Of a stretch of DNA of 64,000 nucleotides, positions 42,914 through 51,887 are shown in pieces (within the stretch, counting starts at the first letter, position 1; every line of letters begins with the position of its first letter). The notes beneath the pieces are model-generated. The model did not search any database. It saw only the letters and a program-made list of their open reading frames with translations, and had not been told where the DNA came from. Source of the DNA: JADGQM01 sp964441945. GTDB taxonomy: Bacteria > Desulfobacterota > Syntrophobacteria > Syntrophobacterales > Syntrophobacteraceae. A program made the position numbers and the translations under genes. Where the stretch lies: positions 1 through 64,000 of the forward strand of contig CAYTWB010000007.1 of assembly GCA_964441945.1 (NCBI GenBank), given 5' to 3'.

Positions 42914-43903
42914 ATGGATGAACTAGCTTCACGATCCCACGTTCCGGTTTTGCTGAAAGCGGTGTTGGACCTATTGGGATGTCGTGCGGGGGGAATCTAC
43001 GTTGATGGGACAGTCGGAGGAGGAGGGTATTCTGAGGCAATCCTGGAAGCGAGTGCGCCGGACGGGTTTCTGATTGCACTGGATTGTGATGGGGATGCCA
43101 TCACACGAGTCCGAACGAGACTGGCTTCCTACCAGGACAGATGCTATCTGCAAAAATCCAACTTCTCTGATCTTCCCGGCATCGTTGAAAAAGTCGGTTT
43201 AGGGCCGGTCGACGGCATAGTCGTTGATCTGGGCGTATCGACTTTCCAGCTCGCTCAACCCGCACGTGGATTTAGTTTCATGCTGGATGGGCCTTTAGAT
43301 ATGCGCATGGATCGGGACCTTCAACAATCGGCGGCGGACCTGGTCAATGGTCTCTCGCAACGAGACTTGGCGGCTTTGATCCATCATCTGGGAGAGGAGA
43401 AATGGGCCTTGCGCATCGCCCGCGCCATTGTCATGCGACGTCAGGTCAGTCCGTTTACGACCACCCTTGAGCTTTCGAAAGCAATTGAGAAGGCAGTCCC
43501 AGAGTCTCGAGATAGTCTGCGCATTCACCCGGCGACTCGAACGTTTCAGGCCTTGCGAATAGCCGTTAATCGCGAGCTGGAGTGCCTCGATCAGTTTCTT
43601 TCTCAGGTCCTGGACGTTATGAAGCCTGGCGGGAGGCTGTGCACCGTTGCTTTTCACTCTCTGGAGGATCGGATCATCAAACGCAAGTACAGACAATGGT
43701 CAAGGTCATGCAGCTGTCCCAAAACCTTTCCTCGATGCCAGTGCAGGGGATTGCCCCTGGTGAAGCTTTTGACCCGGCGTCCGATTCGTCCCGACCCTGC
43801 CGAAATCGAGAGGAACCCGAGCTCACGGAGCGCCCGCCTCCGCGCCGTGGAAAAATGGGGCAGAGGGGAAAGTGATCTCCAAAGTGCCGGCCTGACAACC
43901 TGA
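42914..43903 (+). CDS. 16S rRNA (cytosine-1402-N4)-methyltransferase RsmH
   Basis: A 329-residue SAM-dependent enzyme (MraW). Family motifs: HVPVLLKAVLDLL, DGTVGGGGYSEAIL (SAM site), DLGVSTFQLAQPARGFSF and RTFQALRIAVNREL. It methylates C1402 at the ribosomal P site. Second gene of the dcw cluster as usual. Confidence 0.97.
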   Translation: MDELASRSHVPVLLKAVLDLLGCRAGGIYVDGTVGGGGYSEAILEASAPDGFLIALDCDGDAITRVRTRLASYQDRCYLQKSNFSDLPGIVEKVGLGPVDGIVVDLGVSTFQLAQPARGFSFMLDGPLDMRMDRDLQQSAADLVNGLSQRDLAALIHHLGEEKWALRIARAIVMRRQVSPFTTTLELSKAIEKAVPESRDSLRIHPATRTFQALRIAVNRELECLDQFLSQVLDVMKPGGRLCTVAFHSLEDRIIKRKYRQWSRSCSCPKTFPRCQCRGLPLVKLLTRRPIRPDPAEIERNPSSRSARLRAVEKWGRGESDLQSAGLTT

Positions 43904-43927
43904 TTTGGCAGATGCGGAGCTGATCCT

Positions 43928-44257
43928 GTGCTGAGATTGAAATCAGTTGGTGATTTTGAAGCTGACCGGAAAGGCCCTTCGACAGCTGGTTTCAAAGTGT
44001 TGATGTTTGTCGTCGGTGTTACGGGGATAGTGTTCGTTCTGGGTGCCATTTTGAGTATCTGGCTTTATGTGCAGCAGGTCCAAAACGGCTATCGCCTTGC
44101 TGAACTCCAGAAAGAAGTGGAACAACTGGTTGCCGTTCAGAGGAAGCTGCGCCTCGAGTGGTCCCGATTTCAGGATCCACACCAGTTGGAGGAATTGGGG
44201 CGCGAGCAATTTGGGTTGAATCCACCCAGGCCGGAACAAAAGCTTTCAGTGTATTGA
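43928..44257 (+). CDS. Cell division protein FtsL
   Basis: A 109-residue bitopic membrane protein: short cytoplasmic N-terminus, one helix (about 25-47), then a periplasmic coiled coil (QNGYRLAELQKEVEQLVAVQRKLRLEW). It forms the FtsQLB complex with FtsQ and FtsB. Identification rests on size, topology and position between rsmH and ftsI. Starts with GTG. Confidence 0.85.
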   Translation: MLRLKSVGDFEADRKGPSTAGFKVLMFVVGVTGIVFVLGAILSIWLYVQQVQNGYRLAELQKEVEQLVAVQRKLRLEWSRFQDPHQLEELGREQFGLNPPRPEQKLSVY

Positions 44258-44284
44258 CCGGTCCGAAAAGAAAGGGGGCTGCAG

Positions 44285-46267
44285 TTGGAGAGGCGCAACT
44301 CGGGTAGATTCCTAAATGCTCGATATTCATCCTGTTATGTTTTTTTCAATACCCTGGTGATTCTGGGATTTTGCGCGATCGTCGCGAGGGCTACCCGATT
44401 GCAGATTATTGAATACCCGCTCTGGTTGGAAAGGTCGATCAACCAGACCGAGACCACGGTCCGGGTGCCCACCTATCGGGGGTCCATCTACGATCGCCAG
44501 GGACGCCTTCTCTCTTTTTCCGTGGCTCAGCGCTCTCTTTTCGCTGATGCAGCAAAGGTGGAGGCCCCTGGGCGCGTTGCCGGTCATCTCGCGCCGATCC
44601 TGGAAGAAAATGAAGGGGCTATCGCAAAAAAGCTGAGCTCCAATCGGCGCTTTGTATGGTTGAAGCGGCTTCTCACCGATCAACAGGCCAATGCCGTCGA
44701 AAATCTGGGCCAATCAGGACTGAGTCTTATTAATGAATACAAGCGGTTCTACCCATATGGGCAGGTGGGTGGCCATGTTTTGGGCTTTGTCGGAATGGAC
44801 GGGACCGGTCTGGAGGGGGTGGAAAAGGGCTTTGATCAGGTCCTTCGGGAGACTACGGCAACGGTATGTCAGTTGCGGGACGGGATCAAGAAGTGCATCT
44901 GGCTGGATTCGGCACCTCCGCCTGAGCCGATGGAGAATTTTGGGGTCCGATTGACCCTGGATGCCTTCATCCAGTATCTGGCCGAATACGAGCTCGAGAA
45001 AGCCGTGGCACAATACCGGGCCAGGGCAGGAGAGGTTGTGGTCCTGGATGTGGCGACCTTCGAAGTGCTCGCTATGGCCAACTGGCCTTTCTTTGATCCA
45101 AACCTCAGTGGAAAAAGCACTGCGGACACCTGGCGCAACCGTACGATAACGGATTCGTTTGAACCGGGATCCACCTTCAAAGTCTTTCTGGTCAGTGCAG
45201 CGTTGGAAGAGGGAACGCTTAAAGAGCGGGATCGAATATTCTGTGAGAACGGGAAAACCCAGCTCTGTGGCCATACGATCAATGATGTGCATCCGTACGG
45301 TTGGCTCTCGGTCCCGGAAGTGATCAAATACTCGAGCAATATCGGAGCGAGCAAGATCGCCTTGCAGCTTGGCAATGAACGCTTCTATCGCCATATTCGG
45401 GGTTTCGGCTTTGGGATGAGGACGGGCATCAGTCTTCCGGGGGAGGTCCGGGGGTTGGTGCGATCAGGCAAGAAATGGCGGCCCATCGATCTGGCTACCA
45501 CGGGTTTTGGTCAGAGCATTGGCGTGACCTCCCTGCAACTCACTCGCGGTATGGCATGCCTTGCCAATGGTGGTGAAATCGGTCAGCCGGTGATCGTCAA
45601 ACAGATTGTTGACGGCCAGGGCCAGCAGTATGAACCGCTTCATACGAAGCCCTTGCGCCGAGTGGTTCAGAATAAGACGGCCCGGCAGATTTGTGCTATG
45701 ATGGCTGGGGTTACTCAGGAAGGTGGAACGGGTGTGAAGGCAGCTCCGGAGGGCTATACGGCTGCCGGAAAGACGGGCACGGGACAGGTAATGGATCCGC
45801 AAACAAAGCGTTATGCGAGCAATAAATACACCGCTATCTTTACGGGTTTCATTCCGGCGGATCACCCGCGACTGGCAATCAGCGTCGTCATTCATGAGCC
45901 GCACGGTGCCATATACGGGGGAGTGGTTGCGGCTCCGGTGTTCCGAAACATCGCGGCCAGAGCTCTACCCTATCTGGGAGTATTTCCTGCGCCAGGGAAT
46001 CCCGCAACCCCTGCTGGGGTCCGCATGGCAGGGGGTACTCAGGCCAGATCAGCGAAACCCAAGTCTTCTTCAGACGAGAAGAAGGGAGCCGGGAGTACGC
46101 TTGATTCACGAGCGAAGGATTCCAAAGCGGCCTCAAAAGCTCCAGTTCCCTCCGGGGAAAGCCCAAAACTGCAATCCAATGGAAAGACGATCACAGTGTC
46201 TGCAGGCATCGATGCAATGCTGAAGCCCAAGAAGCAGGTTGATCTGGTGATGAACCAGGTCCCCTGA
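44285..46267 (+). CDS. Septal peptidoglycan transpeptidase FtsI (PBP3)
   Basis: A 660-residue class B penicillin-binding protein. It has one N-terminal membrane helix, a dimerisation domain, and a transpeptidase domain with S296-T-F-K (SxxK), SSN (IKYSSNIGAS) and KTG (AAGKTGTG). Oddity: after about residue 575 there is a low-complexity Ala/Lys/Ser tail of roughly 85 residues and no PASTA domain. The start is TTG 44285; AAAGGGGG lies 6-8 bases upstream. Confidence 0.95.
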   Translation: MERRNSGRFLNARYSSCYVFFNTLVILGFCAIVARATRLQIIEYPLWLERSINQTETTVRVPTYRGSIYDRQGRLLSFSVAQRSLFADAAKVEAPGRVAGHLAPILEENEGAIAKKLSSNRRFVWLKRLLTDQQANAVENLGQSGLSLINEYKRFYPYGQVGGHVLGFVGMDGTGLEGVEKGFDQVLRETTATVCQLRDGIKKCIWLDSAPPPEPMENFGVRLTLDAFIQYLAEYELEKAVAQYRARAGEVVVLDVATFEVLAMANWPFFDPNLSGKSTADTWRNRTITDSFEPGSTFKVFLVSAALEEGTLKERDRIFCENGKTQLCGHTINDVHPYGWLSVPEVIKYSSNIGASKIALQLGNERFYRHIRGFGFGMRTGISLPGEVRGLVRSGKKWRPIDLATTGFGQSIGVTSLQLTRGMACLANGGEIGQPVIVKQIVDGQGQQYEPLHTKPLRRVVQNKTARQICAMMAGVTQEGGTGVKAAPEGYTAAGKTGTGQVMDPQTKRYASNKYTAIFTGFIPADHPRLAISVVIHEPHGAIYGGVVAAPVFRNIAARALPYLGVFPAPGNPATPAGVRMAGGTQARSAKPKSSSDEKKGAGSTLDSRAKDSKAASKAPVPSGESPKLQSNGKTITVSAGIDAMLKPKKQVDLVMNQVP

Positions 46268-46339
46268 TCCACAACACCAAGTTGAGGCAAGACAAGGGTA
46301 CCCGGAGAGGGGACGGGTACAGGGACTGGGAAGTGAAGA

Positions 46340-47899
46340 ATGGATAAGACCGGGCAATTTTGTGAGCCGCCAAAAAGGCTGGCGACCCTCCTGGAGGGAC
46401 TGAGCATAATGGAATGCCACGGAGAAATACAGGTCCCTGTGAACGGCGTTGTCTATGACAGCCGAAAGGTGACGGCGGGCAATGTCTTTGTGGCGCTTCC
46501 CGGGAGCCGTGCCGATGGAAATGCTTTCGTCTCCGACGCCATTCAGAGGGGCGCTCGGGTGGTTGTGTCAGAAAAGCCGCTCAATGGCTTTCCACAGGTC
46601 ACCCGCCTGCAAGTGTCCGACAGCCGGAAGGCCCTGGCGAGACTCGCAATCAACTTCTTTGAAAACCCGTCGAAGGACTTTCAGCTCATCGGCGTAACGG
46701 GCACCAACGGCAAGACCACCACCACGCTGTTACTGGAGAGTATTCTGAAGATAGCCGGCGGTTCGGTCGGGGTAATCGGGACTCTCGGCTATCGCTGGGC
46801 CGACAGGCAGGAAACTGCTTCCATGACCACTCCTGAGTCTTTGGATTTGCAGCGGATTTTCCATGAAATGAACCAGGATCGGATCACCCATGTGGTCATG
46901 GAGGTGTCCTCTCATGCCCTGGCCCTGGGAAGGGTTGATGGGTGCCTCTTCAACGTCGGGGTCTATACCAATCTGTCTCAGGACCATCTGGATTTTCATT
47001 CTACGATGGAGGACTATTTTTCCACCAAATCCCTGCTCTTCAGGGACGATGCTGCCATCAAATCCCCCGGCTTTATGAGTGTCATCAATATCGATGACCC
47101 GCATGGGAGGGTTCTGTCCCGTGAGGTCAAGGAGAACCTTTGGAGCTACTCCGCCGGCGACAAAGAAGCGAGGGTCCGGGTAAAAGATGCGAAGCTTCAG
47201 CACTCCGGGATTCAGATGACGTTGTCCACGCCCTTGGGCGATCTTAAGATCAATTCTCCCCTGCTGGGGCGCCTCAACCTGTACAATCTCTTGAGTGCCG
47301 CGACGAGTGCGCTGGCGATGGGAATCTCGAGGGAAGCCGTCTGCGAGGGCCTTGGAGCTGTGGCCGCGGTGGATGGGCGCCTCCAGCGTGTACCCATCCC
47401 GTCACAATGGGGTTTTGAAGTAGTCGTGGACTATGCTCACACCCCGGATGCAATGGAGAAGACCCTCTCATGCTTGAAGGAGATGACAAAGGGGGCCATC
47501 CTGGTGGTTTTCGGCTGCGGAGGTGATCGGGACCGGGCCAAACGCCCGCTGATGGGAAGCATCGCGGCTCAGTTGGGTGATCTGGTCATTCTCACCAGCG
47601 ACAATCCTCGCAGTGAGGTCCCTGAAGCGATTATCCGTGAAATCGAACCGGGGGTTAGGGCCTGTGGTCTTCCTTATGTTGAATGTGGCAAGAAGATGCC
47701 TGAAAGAAAGGCGTACACCGTAGAGGTGGATCGAAAGCGTGCCATCGAGCTGGCGCTTTCCCGGGCCCGCGAAGGGGATGTCGTCTTCATCGCCGGAAAA
47801 GGTCATGAAACCTACCAGATCATTGGCGATCAGGTATTTCCGTTCGATGATCGCGTGGTGGTCCGGGACTATATTGAATCAGCAAAGAGGCGCTTGTGA
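46340..47899 (+). CDS. MurE, UDP-MurNAc-tripeptide synthetase
   Basis: A 519-residue Mur ligase that adds the third residue to UDP-MurNAc-L-Ala-D-Glu. ATP loop GVTGTNGKTTTT. The specificity loop reads SDNPRSE; DNPR is the motif of meso-diaminopimelate-adding enzymes, so the murein should be of the A1gamma type. It overlaps murF by four bases. Confidence 0.97.
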   Translation: MDKTGQFCEPPKRLATLLEGLSIMECHGEIQVPVNGVVYDSRKVTAGNVFVALPGSRADGNAFVSDAIQRGARVVVSEKPLNGFPQVTRLQVSDSRKALARLAINFFENPSKDFQLIGVTGTNGKTTTTLLLESILKIAGGSVGVIGTLGYRWADRQETASMTTPESLDLQRIFHEMNQDRITHVVMEVSSHALALGRVDGCLFNVGVYTNLSQDHLDFHSTMEDYFSTKSLLFRDDAAIKSPGFMSVINIDDPHGRVLSREVKENLWSYSAGDKEARVRVKDAKLQHSGIQMTLSTPLGDLKINSPLLGRLNLYNLLSAATSALAMGISREAVCEGLGAVAAVDGRLQRVPIPSQWGFEVVVDYAHTPDAMEKTLSCLKEMTKGAILVVFGCGGDRDRAKRPLMGSIAAQLGDLVILTSDNPRSEVPEAIIREIEPGVRACGLPYVECGKKMPERKAYTVEVDRKRAIELALSRAREGDVVFIAGKGHETYQIIGDQVFPFDDRVVVRDYIESAKRRL

Positions 47900-49308
47900 C
47901 CGGAAAGCCTGTAGAATCATTTTGGACTGTGGCCCGGCTGATCGAGGCTACCGGAGGCGCCCTGCTGAAGGGAGACCCCCATCGGGGCATCGCCGGGATA
48001 TCTACGGACACGCGGCAGCTGCAACCCGGTGATTGCTTTGTGGCCCTCACAGGGGAGCGTTCTGACGGCCATGCCTTCATTCCGGATGCTTTGGCCGGGG
48101 GTGCCGCCGCCCTGGTCGTATCCCGCGAATGGGACAACCCTGCTCTCTCCTCGACTGCTGAAGCTACGATCATCGAGGTCCCGGATACCCTTTTTTCGTT
48201 GGGAGAGATAGCGAGGTACTACCGGCTGCAGCACCCGATTCCGTTGGTGGGTATCACCGGGAGCAACGGCAAGACAAGCACCAAGGAAATGGTGGCCGCA
48301 GTACTTGGCCAGCGCTTCGAGGTTCATAAGAACCGAGGGAACTTCAACAATCTGATTGGAGTCCCTTTGACCATTCTCTCCATCGGGCCGCGCCATCAGG
48401 CCGCAGTCGTGGAGATGGGCGTCAGTATCCCCGGCGAAATGGCCAGGCTTGTAGAGATGGCCAGACCAACGGTCGGCCTGATCACCAATGTTCAGCCCGC
48501 TCACCTGGAAGGACTGCACAGCCTGGAGGAGATCCTGAGGGAAAAGGGAAAGCTCTGGCAGGGCCTGGGGTCTGATGATCTTGCCGTGGTCAACCTCGAT
48601 GATGAACTCCTTGCGGGTTTTTCCAAACGGATCAGAGCCCGTACGATCACCTACTCTTTGAAGAAAGCGCGAGGCGACGTCAGGCTGACCGGTGAAGTAA
48701 CGACTGACGGGGGTAGCAGTGCCTTCGATATGAGCCTCGGGGGGCGGAGCATTTCTGTCAGCATACCGATCCTGGGCCTTCACCATGTGGGGAATGCACT
48801 GGCTGCAGCAGCCGTGGGATGGGGGATGGGGTTGCCGGCGGAGCTCATCGCAGCGGGTCTGGCGGATTTTCAGCCGGTCGGAATGCGCATGCAAATGCAC
48901 CGTCTTGCGGGAGGGGGCGTCCTGGTTGACGACACTTACAATGCCAACCCCGGATCAATGCTGGCGGCCCTGCAAACGGTGATTCACGAAAGCCGGGGCA
49001 GGCCGGTGATTGCAGTTCTTGGAGACATGAGAGAGTTGGGTCCGGAAAGTGCTGCGTTGCACCGGGAAGTGGGCCGCCGTATTGCATCGATGGGCGTGAC
49101 CCGGCTGATCACTCTGGGGCAAATGACCCTGGAACTGGCTGATGGGGCGAGGGAAGCGGGTATGCCGGCCTCCGCCTGCCACCACGTGGAAAGCCACGAA
49201 CAGGCCGTGATCCAGCTCAGGGGCCGCGAGGTCAAAGATGCGTGGATCCTGGTGAAAGGGTCTCGCGGCATGGCCATGGAACGAGTTGTGGAAGGAATGC
49301 TTTCTTAA
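47896..49308 (+). CDS. MurF, UDP-MurNAc-pentapeptide synthetase
   Basis: A 470-residue Mur ligase joining D-Ala-D-Ala to the tripeptide. ATP loop GITGSNGKTSTKEM, with DDTYNANPGSM in the C-terminal domain. It starts at GTG overlapping the murE stop. Its own stop TAA shares its last A with the murD ATG: mraY, which in most clusters sits here, is absent. Confidence 0.97.
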   Translation: MTGKPVESFWTVARLIEATGGALLKGDPHRGIAGISTDTRQLQPGDCFVALTGERSDGHAFIPDALAGGAAALVVSREWDNPALSSTAEATIIEVPDTLFSLGEIARYYRLQHPIPLVGITGSNGKTSTKEMVAAVLGQRFEVHKNRGNFNNLIGVPLTILSIGPRHQAAVVEMGVSIPGEMARLVEMARPTVGLITNVQPAHLEGLHSLEEILREKGKLWQGLGSDDLAVVNLDDELLAGFSKRIRARTITYSLKKARGDVRLTGEVTTDGGSSAFDMSLGGRSISVSIPILGLHHVGNALAAAAVGWGMGLPAELIAAGLADFQPVGMRMQMHRLAGGGVLVDDTYNANPGSMLAALQTVIHESRGRPVIAVLGDMRELGPESAALHREVGRRIASMGVTRLITLGQMTLELADGAREAGMPASACHHVESHEQAVIQLRGREVKDAWILVKGSRGMAMERVVEGMLS

Positions 49309-50672
49309 TGACCATGAAAGAGATGAAGAACGCAGCCAGGAGGGTGATAGTTGTCGGAATGGGGATTTCAGGGCGTTCCGTCTGCGAACTCCTTTTGGAG
49401 CAGGATAGACAGGTTGTTGCCTCAGATATCAGACCTCGCGATCAGTTCAACGGGGCCTTGGACGGCCTGGAAGAAAAGGGCTGCCTCCTCCGGCTCGGCA
49501 CACACTCTGTCGAGGATTTTCTTGCTGCGGATCAGATCATTGTCAGCCCAGGGGTGCCCCTCGATATTGAGCCCCTGGAAAAGGCCGCCGGAAAGGGAAT
49601 CGAGATCATCGGAGAGCTGGAGTGGGCATGGCGTCAGGTGCATGTGCCTGTCGTGGCGGTGACCGGCACGAACGGCAAAACCACTACAACCTCCCTGATC
49701 GGAGAAATGCTCAGGGCCTCCGGGAAAAACGCGTTTGTCGGCGGCAATATCGGAACGCCGCTGAGCAAATGGCTGCTCGATTCCCGCGCAGCGGACGTGC
49801 TGGTGCTTGAAGTGAGCAGTTTTCAACTGGACACGGCTACGCAATTCTCTCCCGAGGTCGCTGTGCTGTTGAACATTACGGAGGACCATCTGGACCGCTA
49901 TGATGGTTACTCCGGTTATGTGCATTCAAAATGGTCGCTCTTTGCCCGCCAGCATCCCACCGATACTGCGATAATCAACGCCGATGATCCGGCTTGTCTG
50001 GAGGGTAGCTCTGCAATTCGAAGCCGGCCCCTGCTGTTCGGTCGCAGGAGCTCGCCGGTTCAGGCTGCGATTCTGGGGCGGGAGATAGAAGTGAACGTCC
50101 CATGGCGGCCGCCCTTTGTGGTGAGTCTCGATGATGTGCCCCTTAAGGGGTTTCATAACGAGGAAAACATGGCTGCGGCCATCCTCGCCTCGGCGGTTAT
50201 GGGTGCCGATGCCGGTACAATTCAGGAAGTGGCACGCAGCTATCGCGGGCTGCCTCACCGTGTGGAATGGGTACGCACGTGGCGGGGCATTGACTTTTAT
50301 GACGATTCGAAGGGAACCAATGTGGGAGCAGTCGTTAAAGCGATTGAAAACTTCAATCGCCCGATCCTGCTCCTGCTGGGCGGGCGAGACAAGCTGGGCT
50401 CCTACCGTCCGCTCGGCGAGGCATTGCAAGCGAGCGGGAAAGGGGCTTTTGTCTTCGGTGAAGCGGGTCCTCGAATCCATCAGGAGCTTGAGAAGTGGCT
50501 TCCCTCCCGATTGTTCGGGGACCTCGAATCAGCTTTTGAGGAGGTGCTGAACCATGCGGTTTCAGGAGATGTAGTCCTGCTTTCCCCAGCATGTTCGTCG
50601 TTTGATCAGTATGAAAGCTATGCACAGCGTGGAGACCATTTCAAACATTTGGTCATGCAGTTGTATGACTGA
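49308..50672 (+). CDS. MurD, UDP-MurNAc-L-Ala:D-Glu ligase
   Basis: A 454-residue Mur ligase adding D-Glu. It has an N-terminal Rossmann domain (VIVVGMGISGRSVCELL), the ATP loop VTGTNGKTTTT and the C-terminal DDSKGTN motif. The frame is open upstream into murF, but the start is ATG 49308 (or 49314) by homology. Confidence 0.97.
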   Translation: MTMKEMKNAARRVIVVGMGISGRSVCELLLEQDRQVVASDIRPRDQFNGALDGLEEKGCLLRLGTHSVEDFLAADQIIVSPGVPLDIEPLEKAAGKGIEIIGELEWAWRQVHVPVVAVTGTNGKTTTTSLIGEMLRASGKNAFVGGNIGTPLSKWLLDSRAADVLVLEVSSFQLDTATQFSPEVAVLLNITEDHLDRYDGYSGYVHSKWSLFARQHPTDTAIINADDPACLEGSSAIRSRPLLFGRRSSPVQAAILGREIEVNVPWRPPFVVSLDDVPLKGFHNEENMAAAILASAVMGADAGTIQEVARSYRGLPHRVEWVRTWRGIDFYDDSKGTNVGAVVKAIENFNRPILLLLGGRDKLGSYRPLGEALQASGKGAFVFGEAGPRIHQELEKWLPSRLFGDLESAFEEVLNHAVSGDVVLLSPACSSFDQYESYAQRGDHFKHLVMQLYD

Positions 50673-50702
50673 GAAACTGAGCGGCTGCCTACAAGGATTC
50701 GG

Positions 50703-51887
50703 ATGATCAGATCGACTATTGATGCCCCTGCTTTCAGATCGGACCCTGTTGCCGGTGAGGACCATAGAGCGATAGGCGGAGTCTTTTCTCAGGAACTGGA
50801 GCTGTGGATTGAAGTCCTTTTGCTTATCGGTGTGGGTTTGGTGATGGTCTACAGCGCCAGTTCCATCATGGCGCTCAAGAAATTCGGTGATGCCTCGCAC
50901 TTTTTCAGGAGACAGATCGCCTGCATCATTCTGGGGATTGGGGCACTCCTGGCGGCCAGTCGTTTTTCCTACAGGAACTACCGGAAAAACATAGCCTGGA
51001 TGTTTCTCCTGACCGTTCTCGCTCTGTTGTTGGTGCTGGTCCCTGGGTTTGGTTCTGAGCTCAATGGGGCAAGACGCTGGTTCAGTTTCCGGTTCTTTCT
51101 GGTGCAGCCCGCGGAGTTTGCCAAGGTGGTTTGGATCATTTTCTTGAGTGTTTCTCTCGAGAAGAAACGGGAACAGATCACTCGCCTCAGCATCGGGTTT
51201 ATCCCGCACATGGTTTTGGTGGGCGTTTTGAGCCTGCTGCTCCTGAAGGAACCCGATTTTGGCACAACCATGATGCTCGGATGTCTGACAGTTTTTATGC
51301 TCATGCTCGGGGGAGTCCCCTACGCCTATCTGGTCAGCCTGCTTCCAGTCGCAGCCCTTTTTCTCTATCGCTTTGTGTACCTGGTGCCTTACCGCTGGGA
51401 GCGGATTACTGCTTTCCTGAATCCCTGGACCGATCCCCTGGATTCGGGATTCCAACTCATCCAGGCATGGATTGCCGTCGGATCGGGTGGAATACTGGGC
51501 AAGGGACTGGGGCAGGGACAGCAGAAGCTTTTCTACCTGCCCGAGTCGTTCACGGACTTCATCCTGGCGGTTATCGGCGAGGAGTTGGGATTTGTAGGGA
51601 TTGTCGGAGTCTGTACCCTTTTCCTTCTCCTCTTTCAGACGGGGATGAGGATTTCGCGGTCGGCTGTCGACTATCTGGGATCTCTCATGGCCTTTGGCTT
51701 GACCCTGATGCTCACCCTGCAGGCCATTATGAACATCGGTGTCGTCCTGGGGTTGTTTCCCACAAAGGGCCTGCCGCTTCCTTTCATTTCCTACGGCGGT
51801 AGTGCCTTTGTGGCAAACTGCATTGCTGTTGGGATCCTTATGAATATTGCTCGAACGAGTCGAAACCGGGTCAAACAGGATGTTTAA
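50703..51887 (+). CDS. FtsW, septal SEDS glycosyltransferase
   Basis: A 394-residue protein with ten membrane helices of the SEDS family. It polymerises lipid II together with FtsI. Typical stretches: GLVMVYSASS, PAEFAKVVWIIFLS, KEPDFGTTMM and PFISYGGSAFV. Its end overlaps the murC start by 8 bases; murG, usually between them, is absent. Confidence 0.96.
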   Translation: MIRSTIDAPAFRSDPVAGEDHRAIGGVFSQELELWIEVLLLIGVGLVMVYSASSIMALKKFGDASHFFRRQIACIILGIGALLAASRFSYRNYRKNIAWMFLLTVLALLLVLVPGFGSELNGARRWFSFRFFLVQPAEFAKVVWIIFLSVSLEKKREQITRLSIGFIPHMVLVGVLSLLLLKEPDFGTTMMLGCLTVFMLMLGGVPYAYLVSLLPVAALFLYRFVYLVPYRWERITAFLNPWTDPLDSGFQLIQAWIAVGSGGILGKGLGQGQQKLFYLPESFTDFILAVIGEELGFVGIVGVCTLFLLLFQTGMRISRSAVDYLGSLMAFGLTLMLTLQAIMNIGVVLGLFPTKGLPLPFISYGGSAFVANCIAVGILMNIARTSRNRVKQDV

